Assembly (NCBI RefSeq): GCF_003129485.1
Contig: NZ_QFFG01000006.1
Span: 62,001 to 126,000 of the forward strand
Reading direction: 5' to 3'
Source: Polaribacter aquimarinus
GTDB lineage: Bacteria > Bacteroidota > Bacteroidia > Flavobacteriales > Flavobacteriaceae
Length of the DNA: 64,000 nucleotides
Shown: positions 44,876 through 53,635 of the stretch, in pieces
Position numbering within the stretch: the stretch's first letter is position 1
How the letters are laid out: every line of letters begins with the position of its first letter
Translations under genes and position numbers: made by a program
Notes under the pieces: model-generated
Database searches by the model: none
Seen by the model: the letters and a program-made list of their open reading frames with translations, nothing else
Told to the model about the DNA's origin: nothing

Positions 44876-47323
44876 TTGTCACAATATTTTATTGATCTTA
44901 TATTACCTATACCGCTTCAAAAAACGTTTACCTATAGCGTAACAGAAGAAGAAGCGAATTTCTTACAAAAAGGAATGCGTGTAGCGGTTTCTTTTGGAAA
45001 ATCGAAGATGTATACAGGTTTGATCTTTCATATTCATCAAACGGCTCCCACTTTGTATGAAGCTAAAGAAATTCATCAAATTTTAGATGAAAAGCCCATT
45101 GTAAACGAGTTACAGTTAAAACATTGGCAGTGGATAGCTAATTATTATATGTGTGCTTTAGGAGATGTTTACAGAGCCTCATTACCCTCTGCTTTTTTAT
45201 TAGAAAGTGAAACGATTGTCTATAAAAATGAAGCCTTTGTAGATGAATCTATTTTGGCAGATGATGAGTTTCTTATTTCTGAAGCCTTACAACATCAATC
45301 TCAATTAACCATTCATCAAATTGCAGATATTTTAGGAAGGAAAAAAGTGATGCCAATTGTTAATGAATTGATAAAAAAGTCAGTCATTTATATTAAAGAA
45401 GAAATTTATGAAACGTATAAACCTAAGCTAGTAAAATATATTCGTTTAAAAGAATGCTATAAATCTGATGAATCTTTAAATGCACTTTTAGAAGAGCTAT
45501 CAAGAGCAAAAAAACAGCGAGTGGCTGTTTTAACATTTTTCCAATTAGCCACTTCAAAAAAACCAATAAAAGCTAAAGATTTAGAAAAAGCTGCTAATGT
45601 TTCTTCAACAATTCTGAAGTCTTTAGTAGCTAAAGATATATTCGAGTTTTATCAGGTGCAAACTGATAGAATTAATTTTAAAGGGGATACTAATTCATTA
45701 AAAGAATTAAATGAATATCAAGAAAAAGCACTTTCAGAAATAAAAACCTCTTTTGTAGAAAAAGATGTTACCCTTTTGCATGGAATAACTAGTTCTGGTA
45801 AAACTGAAGTCTACACCAAGTTAATCCAAAAGGTTTTAGATACCGGAAAACAAGTGTTGTTTTTATTGCCAGAAATTGCATTAACCACTCAAATAATTAC
45901 ACGATTACAATATTATTTTGGAAATCAGATTTCAGTATTTCATTCTAAATATTCGATGAATGAAAGGGTAGAAGTATGGAATAATGTTTTGGAAAACAAA
46001 ACCAAAGCACAAATAATTTTAGGTGCTAGATCTTCTATTTTTTTGCCTTTCTCTAATCTAGGTTTAATCGTAGTTGATGAAGAGCATGAAACATCATACA
46101 AACAATTTGAACCTACACCAAGATATAATGCTAGAGATGCTGCGATAGTTTTAGCAAAAATGCACAATGCTAAAATACTCTTGGGTTCTGCAACTCCATC
46201 TTTAGAAAGTTATTTTAATGCACAACAAAAAAAATATGGTTTTGTAGAATTGAAAAGACGTTTTGGTAATGTTCAATTACCAAAAATTGAGTTGATAGAT
46301 ATAAAAGAAAAACACCGAAAAAAAGAAATGAAAGGTCATTTTTCGGATAGAATGCTGAAATTAATCACAGAAGCCATAGAAGAAAAGGAACAAGTGATAT
46401 TATTTCAGAATAGACGAGGTTTTTCTCCTGTTGTAGAGTGTAAGACTTGTGGAATTTCTCCTCAATGTCCTAATTGTGATGTATCCTTAACATATCACAA
46501 ATACAAAAACGAATTACGTTGTCATTATTGTAATTATCAGCGTGCAATGCCTAATAGTTGTGGAGCTTGTGGTAGTAACACATTAGATACCAAAGGTTTT
46601 GGGACAGAACAAATTGAACTTGAATTGAAAGAATTTTTTCCAGATTTTAAAATTGGTAGAATGGATTTAGACACTACTCGTGGTAAGTTCGGATATCAAA
46701 AAATAATAGGTGCTTTTGAAGCTAGAGAAATCGATATTTTAGTGGGTACACAAATGCTTTCTAAAGGGTTAGATTTTGAGAATGTTTCTTTAGTCGGAAT
46801 TTTAAATGCAGATTCGATGCTCAATTTTCCAGATTTTAGAGCGCACGAACGTGCTTATGATATGATGGTTCAAGTTTCTGGGAGAGCAGGAAGAAGTAAA
46901 AAACAAGGAAACGTAGCTATTCAGACCTATAATCCTTATCATCAAATATTACAGCAAGTCTCTACTACAAATTATACAGAAATGTATAAAGAACAATTGC
47001 AAGATCGTTGGCAATATAACTACCCCCCATATTACAGGTTAATAAAAATAACTTTAAAACATAGAGATTTTATTAAAGTTGATAGTGGTATAAATTGGTT
47101 ATTTAGAGCATTATACAATTCTTTTGGAGAACATGTTTTAGGACCAACAACACCAGCGGTTTCTAGAATTAGAAATCTATATATTAAAAATGTTGTAATA
47201 AAAATTCCACCAAAACAATCACTTGTAAGCACAAAAAAACAGCTTCAAAAGATTAAAAATACATTTGAAGCTGTTAAAGAATTTAGACCCATCCGATTTA
47301 TTATCGATGTAGATGCCTATTAA
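44876..47323 (+). CDS. priA: Primosomal protein N' (replication restart helicase PriA)
   Basis: 815 residues from a TTG start; there is no ATG between the upstream stop (44861) and the conserved N-terminus QYFIDLILPIPLQKTFTYSV, so TTG decides the start. The 3'-DNA-binding domain is followed by the helicase core: HGITSSGKTEVY (Walker A, about residue 300), VVDEEHE (DExx box) and GSATPSLESYF. The zinc-binding insertion has eight Cys across CKTCGISPQCPNCD and CHYCNY...CGACG. GTQMLSKGLDF and SGRAGR are later motifs. It reloads the replisome at stalled forks. The 116 bases before it show no other gene. Confidence 0.95.
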   Translation: MSQYFIDLILPIPLQKTFTYSVTEEEANFLQKGMRVAVSFGKSKMYTGLIFHIHQTAPTLYEAKEIHQILDEKPIVNELQLKHWQWIANYYMCALGDVYRASLPSAFLLESETIVYKNEAFVDESILADDEFLISEALQHQSQLTIHQIADILGRKKVMPIVNELIKKSVIYIKEEIYETYKPKLVKYIRLKECYKSDESLNALLEELSRAKKQRVAVLTFFQLATSKKPIKAKDLEKAANVSSTILKSLVAKDIFEFYQVQTDRINFKGDTNSLKELNEYQEKALSEIKTSFVEKDVTLLHGITSSGKTEVYTKLIQKVLDTGKQVLFLLPEIALTTQIITRLQYYFGNQISVFHSKYSMNERVEVWNNVLENKTKAQIILGARSSIFLPFSNLGLIVVDEEHETSYKQFEPTPRYNARDAAIVLAKMHNAKILLGSATPSLESYFNAQQKKYGFVELKRRFGNVQLPKIELIDIKEKHRKKEMKGHFSDRMLKLITEAIEEKEQVILFQNRRGFSPVVECKTCGISPQCPNCDVSLTYHKYKNELRCHYCNYQRAMPNSCGACGSNTLDTKGFGTEQIELELKEFFPDFKIGRMDLDTTRGKFGYQKIIGAFEAREIDILVGTQMLSKGLDFENVSLVGILNADSMLNFPDFRAHERAYDMMVQVSGRAGRSKKQGNVAIQTYNPYHQILQQVSTTNYTEMYKEQLQDRWQYNYPPYYRLIKITLKHRDFIKVDSGINWLFRALYNSFGEHVLGPTTPAVSRIRNLYIKNVVIKIPPKQSLVSTKKQLQKIKNTFEAVKEFRPIRFIIDVDAY

Positions 47324-47331
47324 AAATAGAC

Positions 47332-49038
47332 TTAATTAGATGCAAAATCCATAAATTTTTCTCTGTTTAGTTTTATTAATTGTGTTTTGAAATTTTCTAT
47401 TTTTAAATTAAAAACCTTAATTTCTTTAGTTTGGTTGGGTCTTCCCCAATTATAATATGTTGTTACTTTTATAGTAGTCGGTTTATATTGTTTGTTTCCA
47501 AGGTAATTAATATTTACAAGCCAATCACCGTTGTCGAAGTGTTCTATCATAAATTCTTTCGAAGTGTATCCTCGTACTTTCTGATTTATAATTAATTCGT
47601 TGTTTTCATCTAATGAATTTACTTCTTTATGAATTTGATTGTTACTATTTACAAATTCTAACTCAAATTCTGCTTCAGAAGTATTCCATTCAAAAACTAA
47701 ACGAATATCACTTTTTACTATTTTATCATATTCGCTAATTTTAAATATTTCTTTGAAGTCTTTGTTTTCTTTGAGTTTCATATAATTGGCAATCATTTCT
47801 GAATTTAAAATATCACCAATATCATTTTTTTCTATTATAAATCCCTTTTTTAAATAGTATTTATAAATTTTCCATGCATTCTTATAATCTTCTTGTTCTA
47901 AAAATGTATTTGCAATATCTCTAAATGTTTGTGCGTGGTTAGGCCTTAACTTTGCAATTTTTTTGTAGACTTTCATTGCTTTTTCATTTTCATTTATTTC
48001 TTGATATTTATAAGCAATCGTTTTTAAGTCTTCTACATGGTTAGCTGATTTTTTTTCAAAGTCAGATAATACTTTTAATATTAGTTTTTTATCTCTATAC
48101 TTTTCTTGAAAATGATTTAGAATATTTAAATGAAAACTATTTTTATTCTTATATGCTATAGATTTCTCTATGTAAATTGCTAAAGCTTCATTAGCAGAAG
48201 AAATAGTATTAAAAGCTTTAATATATTCTGGTATACCATACTTTACTTCATGAAAAGCTGTTGCGTCGTTCTTATAGAAATCTTGATTTTGATAAAATTT
48301 TCGAATATCATTTTTTAACTTTTTATTTCTAAAATCAGCTTTTGTACTCACCAATATTACACCTCCAGCTGCATCATTACCATATAGAGTAGTAGCTGAC
48401 AGCGAACTAATTACTGCGATATGTTCTATGATAAAAGGATCAAACCTAGGTGGATTCTTTGTTACAAGTCCATCAATATCCCATAAAGGTGGTGTGTTCG
48501 AAGAAAATCCTCTTAAAAATACTGTTTCGTTACCAGGTGCTCCCACAATTCTCATACCTGAAAATTTCCCTCTCATTGCTTGAAAAATGTTTATTGCTCC
48601 ATGATTTAATTTATCACCCGGCAAATATTTTATTGCATAACCAGAAGATTTTATATTAATATTTGCTTGCCCTAAAAAAATCAAATTTTCAACTCCTTTC
48701 TTTTTAAGTTTAGATTTTACACTAAATTCTGCCAATTCATTACTTATAACTTTCATATTTATATTTAAAATAGAAGTAACATCTTCAATGTAAATTTTTA
48801 CTGTTTTAAGACCAAGGTATTTGAAAACTATAATATCTCCTGTATTAGCTTTAAGCGAGAAATACCCCTTATTACTTGTAGTTGTTCCTATATTTTTCCC
48901 TTCTATATAAATATTAACTTTAGATAAAGGCTTTTTCTGATGATAAACAAAACCTTTAATTTGCCGATCTATATTTTTATTTTGACTAGCAGCATATAAG
49001 CTTGATAAAAGTATTAGAAGTGATAATAATTTTTTCAT
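47332..49038 (-). CDS. Carboxypeptidase-regulatory/TonB-plug/TPR protein without a barrel (paralogue A)
   Basis: 568 residues. A signal peptide (1-19) is followed by a carboxypeptidase-D regulatory-like domain (about 25-95: IKGFVYHQKKPLSKVNIYIEG), then a TonB-dependent-receptor plug-like region (about 120-235: AMRGKFSGMRIVGAPGN, VFLRGFSSNTPPLWDIDG, DAAGGVILVSTK). There is no beta-barrel after it. Residues 330-410 form TPR-like helices (KVYKKIAKLRPNHAQTFRDIA), and about 445-545 resemble the DUF2135/YfaP beta domain (RGYTSKEFMIEHFDNGDWLVNINYLG). It is probably periplasmic or outer-membrane associated. A close paralogue lies 34 bases upstream on the same strand. The function is unknown. Confidence 0.82.
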   Translation of the reverse strand: MKKLLSLLILLSSLYAASQNKNIDRQIKGFVYHQKKPLSKVNIYIEGKNIGTTTSNKGYFSLKANTGDIIVFKYLGLKTVKIYIEDVTSILNINMKVISNELAEFSVKSKLKKKGVENLIFLGQANINIKSSGYAIKYLPGDKLNHGAINIFQAMRGKFSGMRIVGAPGNETVFLRGFSSNTPPLWDIDGLVTKNPPRFDPFIIEHIAVISSLSATTLYGNDAAGGVILVSTKADFRNKKLKNDIRKFYQNQDFYKNDATAFHEVKYGIPEYIKAFNTISSANEALAIYIEKSIAYKNKNSFHLNILNHFQEKYRDKKLILKVLSDFEKKSANHVEDLKTIAYKYQEINENEKAMKVYKKIAKLRPNHAQTFRDIANTFLEQEDYKNAWKIYKYYLKKGFIIEKNDIGDILNSEMIANYMKLKENKDFKEIFKISEYDKIVKSDIRLVFEWNTSEAEFELEFVNSNNQIHKEVNSLDENNELIINQKVRGYTSKEFMIEHFDNGDWLVNINYLGNKQYKPTTIKVTTYYNWGRPNQTKEIKVFNLKIENFKTQLIKLNREKFMDFASN

Positions 49039-49072
49039 AATAATTAGCTTTTAATTTAAACTTATACAATTG

Positions 49073-50821
49073 TTAGAAATCAATTTTTTTGAGCTGAATT
49101 TTCATGTTTTTAACTTTTAATTCAAAAACCTCTATCTCTTTTGATTGATTATTTTTCCCCCAATTGTAATACGTTGTCATTTTTAAGATTGTGGGTTTGT
49201 ATTGTTTGTTACCTAAGTATATAATATTCACTAGATATGGCGTTTTATCTAGTTTTTCAATCATAAATTCTTTTGATGTGTAACCTTTTTGTTTTTGATC
49301 AATAATCAAATCATTATTAGCATCCAAAGAATTTTCAACCTTATAAGATTGATTTTTATAATTTACAAATTCTAATATAAATTCTGCTTCAGAGGTATTC
49401 CATTCAAAAACCAAACGAACATCACTTTTCATGATTTTTGTAAAATCATTAGATTTAAAAATTTCTTTAAACGTAGAATCTTTTTTTCTATTAATGTAAG
49501 TCTTAATCATTTCAGATTCTATAATTTCTCCAATATCATTCTCTTCTATCGTATATCCTTTTTCTAAGTAAAATTTGTAAATTTTCCATGCATTTTTGTA
49601 GTCATTAACTTCTAAATATGCGTTTGCTAAGTCTCTGTAAGATTGTGCATGATTTGGCCTTAAATTAGCAATTTTTCTATATAACCTTATTGCTTTTTCA
49701 AATTCTTTAAGTTCTTGATATTTATATGCTATAGATTTTAAATCGATAACATTAGAAGCAGCTTCTTTTTCGAAATCTGCTAACACTTTTAATAAGAGTT
49801 TTTTATTGCTATATTTTTCTTTAAATTCATTGAAGATATTAAAATGAAAATTACTCTTATAAGAATTATTAAGATATTGATTTGCATATTTAGCAAGAGC
49901 AGTATCTAAGTTTGAAATGTTATTATAAACCTTTAGATAATTAGGTTTCCCTGTTTTTATATCTTTATAAGGAATTGCCTTACCATTATAAATTTTATTA
50001 TTCTCATAGTTGCTACGATTTGATTTAGTAGTATTGTTTATTCTAGCATCAGAATTTGTGCTAATAATTATTACACCTCCAGCCCCATCTGCACCATATG
50101 CATTTGTAGCACCCAAAGAACTTAGAATTACAATGTGTTTAATTTGACTAACTGCTAAATTTGGAGTAGTGTTTGTTATTGCCCCATCTACATCCCATAA
50201 AACACTTTTTCTTGCTCTAAAAAAATTAGATTGCCTTAAATACACCACTTCTTGAAAAGGTTTTCCTTTAACTTCTAAACCTGGTGCTAACCCTCTAATT
50301 GCTCTTGCTAAACTAAAAGAACTTTCATTTAATTTATTACCATTTATGTATTTTATTCCAAAACCAGAAGATCTTGTATTGATATTAAGTCTACCTAATT
50401 TTAAAACTGTATTTAAGTTTTCTTCTCTTTGTTTTATTGATGTCGTCGTTCCTTTTTTTCTTTTTTTAGTATTAATACTTATTCCGTCTAACATATTATT
50501 ATCTATTTTCATAGTAATATTTAGAACAGATGTTACATCTTCAATATAAATTTTAACTGTTTTAAACCCTAAATAATTAAAAACTAAAATTTCTCCAACT
50601 TTAGCTTTAATTGAAAAAAAACCTTTATTATTTGAAGTAGTTCCAGTTTTTTGATTGCTAGAAAGCGTAATATTTACATTAGATAATGGTTTATTTTGAT
50701 GAAATATAAAACCTGTAATATTTCTTAATTCATTATCAATAGGTGATTGGGAAAAGCCTATTGAAGTGAAAAAAAGAATAAGGAGTATATTTTTTTTTAT
50801 AGAATTATTTATCATTTTCAT
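49073..50821 (-). CDS. Carboxypeptidase-regulatory/TonB-plug/TPR protein without a barrel (paralogue B)
   Basis: 582 residues with the same architecture as the gene at 47332: signal peptide (about 1-24), carboxypeptidase-regulatory domain (TGFIFHQNKPLSNVNITLSS), plug-like region with a WDVDGAITNTTPN loop and GADGAGGVIIIST, TPR helices (RLYRKIANLRPNHAQSYRDLA) and a DUF2135-like tail (KGYTSKEFMIEKLDKTPYLV). Shared blocks run along the full length, so the pair arose by tandem duplication. A Lys/Arg-rich insert near residues 112-130 is specific to this copy. The start is at 50821 or 50815. It is the first gene of the pair and is divergent from the ECF sigma gene. Confidence 0.82.
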   Translation of the reverse strand: MKMINNSIKKNILLILFFTSIGFSQSPIDNELRNITGFIFHQNKPLSNVNITLSSNQKTGTTSNNKGFFSIKAKVGEILVFNYLGFKTVKIYIEDVTSVLNITMKIDNNMLDGISINTKKRKKGTTTSIKQREENLNTVLKLGRLNINTRSSGFGIKYINGNKLNESSFSLARAIRGLAPGLEVKGKPFQEVVYLRQSNFFRARKSVLWDVDGAITNTTPNLAVSQIKHIVILSSLGATNAYGADGAGGVIIISTNSDARINNTTKSNRSNYENNKIYNGKAIPYKDIKTGKPNYLKVYNNISNLDTALAKYANQYLNNSYKSNFHFNIFNEFKEKYSNKKLLLKVLADFEKEAASNVIDLKSIAYKYQELKEFEKAIRLYRKIANLRPNHAQSYRDLANAYLEVNDYKNAWKIYKFYLEKGYTIEENDIGEIIESEMIKTYINRKKDSTFKEIFKSNDFTKIMKSDVRLVFEWNTSEAEFILEFVNYKNQSYKVENSLDANNDLIIDQKQKGYTSKEFMIEKLDKTPYLVNIIYLGNKQYKPTILKMTTYYNWGKNNQSKEIEVFELKVKNMKIQLKKIDF

Positions 50822-50970
50822 AACTACAATAATGTTATACTAAAATAATATATAGAACTTATATGAATGCATAAAGAATAGTTAAATTAAAAACATTAGA
50901 AAAGAAGGTATCAATAAAAGTGCCATTTTTTTTATTTAATAAGCAACCTTTTTCTAACTTGTGTAGTCTA

Positions 50971-50978
50971 TATATTTG
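50971..50978 (+). promoter_or_regulatory. Candidate -7 box for the ECF sigma factor operon
   Basis: TATATTTG matches TAnnTTTG and lies 28 bases before the TTG at 51007. It falls inside the upstream extension of the sigma factor frame, so it argues that the GTG at 50920 is not the translation start. Confidence 0.5.
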
Positions 50979-51006
50979 TAAGGCAATAAAAACCGATTTA
51001 AGAGGC

Positions 51007-51567
51007 TTGAAAATTATCAACTTGCATAACCAACAAAAATCGCTCATAAAAAAAGCGATAGACAACCATAGAGAAGCGCAACAACAATTGTTTGAGCAGC
51101 ATTCACCAAAAATGTTGGGAGTATGTAGGCAATATGTAAAAGATTTGCATCATGCTGAAGATTTGATGTTGCAAGGTTTTTTAAAAGTTTTTGTCAACTT
51201 ACATAAATTTGAACATAAAGGCAGTTTTGAAGGTTGGATAAGGAAAATAATGGTAAACACTTGTATTTCTTATCTCCGAAAAAAAAATATAATTAATTTA
51301 TCTGATGAAGATTATGTTTTTAATGATGCGGCAACGAATAGTTTAGAAAATACTTCTGTAGAAGATATCCAAAAACTTATAGATAAATTGCCTGATGGTT
51401 ATAAAATGGTGTTCAATTTATTTGCTATAGAAGGTTATAAACATTCAGAAATTGCTAAAGAATTAGGGATTTCAGAAAGTACATCAAAATCGCAGTTATT
51501 TAAAGCTCGAAAAATATTGCAACAGAATTATATAAAAATGAATAAAACCATAAATGAAGACAAATAA
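51007..51567 (+). CDS. ECF-type RNA polymerase sigma factor
   Basis: 186 residues from the TTG at 51007. The frame is open back to a GTG at 50920, but the first 29 residues are Cys- and Phe-rich and unlike the family, whose members begin LKIINLHNQQ-like; a promoter box inside the extension supports the shorter form. Region 2 has AQQQLFEQHSPKMLGVCRQYVKD and HAEDLMLQGFLKVF, and region 4 has LPDGYKMVFNLFAIEGYKHSEIAKELGISESTSKSQL cut by a short linker after region 2. It redirects RNA polymerase to a small regulon. It overlaps the next gene by 14 bases; that gene is probably its regulator. Confidence 0.9.
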   Translation: MKIINLHNQQKSLIKKAIDNHREAQQQLFEQHSPKMLGVCRQYVKDLHHAEDLMLQGFLKVFVNLHKFEHKGSFEGWIRKIMVNTCISYLRKKNIINLSDEDYVFNDAATNSLENTSVEDIQKLIDKLPDGYKMVFNLFAIEGYKHSEIAKELGISESTSKSQLFKARKILQQNYIKMNKTINEDK

Positions 51568-52375
51568 GTTCGATAAAGACATAAAAGAGAAGTTCGATAA
51601 TAGAACTTTTAAACCTTCTGATTCTGCTTGGGAACGTTTGTCTATGCAATTAGATGAACAATCAAAAGAAAAACAAAAAGGCTGGTTTTTTTATATAGGT
51701 ATAGCAGCAAGTATTTTACTTTTGGTATCTATTGGAATTCAAATTTTTTATGATAAAACTGAAACAAAACTACACAAAGAAGTATTTGTTAATACGTCAA
51801 TAGATACTGTGCTTATTAATAACAGAATTAATAAAATGTTTGATGAAGTTCCAGTTGAAGAGGCTTGGGTTAAAAATAACAATGTAGAAGATAAGAATAC
51901 CGTTATTACCAAAATAGTTAAGCAACCTCAAGGTAAATCGAATACCGTAACTAAAACTAAGATTATTTCTAACTCAAATAATACAAATAGAACCAGTACT
52001 ATAATTGCAGAAGTTAAAGATAATACAAAGAACACTATTGTTAAAGAAAGCTTATCTAAAGAAAAAGAGATTAAAATCTTCAAAAGAAACCCAAAGAGTC
52101 GAATAAAAATCAATAGTGATGATTTGTTATTTGCAGTAACACATTCATCGCAAGAAGTAAAAGATTATTATGCAAAACATAACATAAATAGGAAAGAGGT
52201 TTTAAAAACGATTAAAGATGAGCTCAAAAAATCTAGTATTATAATCAATCCTGAAACTATTTTAGCAGAAGTAGAGCGTACAATAGATAATGATGATTTT
52301 CAAAATAACTTTATGAAATCGTTAAAAACAAAAATATCAAACATTGCAACTGTAATTGCCAGCAGAAATAATTAA
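51554..52375 (+). CDS. Single-pass membrane protein, probable anti-sigma factor
   Basis: 273 residues. The cytoplasmic N-terminus (1-45) has FKPSDSAWERLSMQLDE, a segment typical of flavobacterial proteins encoded behind ECF sigma factors. One membrane helix follows (about 47-64: FFYIGIAASILLLVSIGI). The periplasmic remainder is low-complexity, rich in Asn, Thr, Lys and Ser (110-180), and ends in a helical region. No zinc-binding HxxxCxxC motif is present, so it is not a classic ZAS anti-sigma. The 14-base overlap with the sigma gene and the topology support sequestration of the sigma factor, but this is inference. Confidence 0.7.
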   Translation: MKTNKFDKDIKEKFDNRTFKPSDSAWERLSMQLDEQSKEKQKGWFFYIGIAASILLLVSIGIQIFYDKTETKLHKEVFVNTSIDTVLINNRINKMFDEVPVEEAWVKNNNVEDKNTVITKIVKQPQGKSNTVTKTKIISNSNNTNRTSTIIAEVKDNTKNTIVKESLSKEKEIKIFKRNPKSRIKINSDDLLFAVTHSSQEVKDYYAKHNINRKEVLKTIKDELKKSSIIINPETILAEVERTIDNDDFQNNFMKSLKTKISNIATVIASRNN

Positions 52376-52379
52376 ATAA

Positions 52380-52400
52380 GTCATTGCAAAGAATGAGGTG
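52380..52400 (+). repeat. Degenerate single arm of the palindromic intergenic repeat
   Basis: The sequence begins GTCATTGCAAAGAATGA, close to the left arm of the palindrome at 58811-58882 (GTCATTGCGAATGTAATGA). It lies directly behind the stop of the probable anti-sigma gene. A matching right arm is not evident, so it is a decayed copy or a chance match. Confidence 0.4.
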
Positions 52401-52470
52401 TTCTTTAAATTAAAAAAGATAATTTCATCTATTCAGTGTAAAAAAAACAAAAATTTTAAAATCAATAAAA

Positions 52471-53580
52471 ATGAGAAGAATACTACTTATACTAGTGTTG
52501 TTTAGTACAACTATTGGATTATCTCAACAAAAAACGTTTGAGGAAGAAGTAATTAAAATATCAAAAAAAATAGAACAAATTACCACATCTCAAAAAGATT
52601 CTTTAAAGATGAAAGTAATTGCTATAGAAAAACGTTTAGAAAAAGGAGAAATTACAAAAACAACAGCAGATACATTAAAAAAAGAAATTGCTTCCTATCA
52701 TGCAAGAAGAATAGAAAAATTAGTTGGAGAACAAGAACTTTTGTTGCAAAAATTAGTACAGGATAAAACAAACGGAAAAATTGCAAGTAAAAAAGAACAA
52801 CCAATTACAACAGAAGATGATGATAATACTTTTACTATTGGTAACAAAGTTTTTCGTTTAAATATAAAAGAAGGAGACCAAAAAGAAAGAGATGAAAGAA
52901 GAAAGAAAAGATGGAGTAAAAAGCGAAAAAAACAAAGAAGCACTACTACACAATTTGTTTTTGCAATGGGAGTAAATAATGTTTTAAATGATGATGAGTT
53001 AAGCTCATTAGATAATTCTGAATATCAATTATGGAGATCACGTTTTTATGAACTAGGATGGACATGGAAAACTCGTTTTAGTAGAAGACCATCTAAATTG
53101 TATTTAAAATATGGAGCTTCTTTTCTTTGGAATAACTTAAGGTTAGAAGGAAATAGAATTCATGTGAAAAATGGGGATATGACAGAAATTCAAACCTTTA
53201 ATAACCAGTTGTCAGAAAGCAGATTACGTCATGTACAGATGACCTTTCCAGTACATGTTGAATGGGATTTCTCTAGAAATAAAACATATGATGACGGTTT
53301 TGTAAGAGATCGAACTAATAAATCTGTTCGTTTTGGAATTGGAGGTTTCGTAGGATTTAAATTAGGAACAAGGCAATATTTAGAATATAGAGATACTAAC
53401 GGATCAGAAGTAAAACAAGTTCAGTTTAATAACTTTAATATGAATACAGTTAATTATGGTTTAAGTGCTTATTTAGGTTATAGAGATACTAGCTTTTATG
53501 TAAAGTATGATATGAATCCTTTATTTAAGGGTACAAACACCAGAAATATATCTATGGGAGTTCGTTTAGATTTAAATTAA
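52471..53580 (+). CDS. Outer-membrane beta-barrel protein with periplasmic coiled coil
   Basis: 369 residues. A signal peptide (1-19, ending GLSQQ) is followed by a charged coiled coil (about 20-115) with Lys/Glu heptads, and a very basic stretch (about 138-157: RRKKRWSKKRKKQR). The C-terminal 200 residues form alternating amphipathic strands (QFVFAMGVNNVLNDDE, LYLKYGASFLWNNL, FGIGGFVGFKLG, MGVRLDLN) as in small outer-membrane barrels. It lies 95 bases behind the sigma/anti-sigma pair and may be its target or partner. No named family was recognised. Confidence 0.78.
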   Translation: MRRILLILVLFSTTIGLSQQKTFEEEVIKISKKIEQITTSQKDSLKMKVIAIEKRLEKGEITKTTADTLKKEIASYHARRIEKLVGEQELLLQKLVQDKTNGKIASKKEQPITTEDDDNTFTIGNKVFRLNIKEGDQKERDERRKKRWSKKRKKQRSTTTQFVFAMGVNNVLNDDELSSLDNSEYQLWRSRFYELGWTWKTRFSRRPSKLYLKYGASFLWNNLRLEGNRIHVKNGDMTEIQTFNNQLSESRLRHVQMTFPVHVEWDFSRNKTYDDGFVRDRTNKSVRFGIGGFVGFKLGTRQYLEYRDTNGSEVKQVQFNNFNMNTVNYGLSAYLGYRDTSFYVKYDMNPLFKGTNTRNISMGVRLDLN

Positions 53581-53601
53581 TTAATGAAACTTGTAGTTTT
53601 T

Positions 53602-53635
53602 AAAAAAGTCAATATCTCTAGATATTGACTTTTTT
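53602..53635. terminator. Bidirectional intrinsic terminator
   Basis: Perfect hairpin: A6 plus GTCAATATC (53602-53616), loop TCTA, then GATATTGAC plus T6 (53621-53635). The A/T flanks make it work in both directions. It sits between the convergent barrel gene and the sterol desaturase gene and contains the stop codon of the latter. Confidence 0.9.

Noticed and set aside
50920..51006. N-terminal extension of the ECF sigma factor from the GTG at 50920
   Set aside because: The extension is unlike the family and contains a -7-type promoter box, so the TTG at 51007 is preferred.
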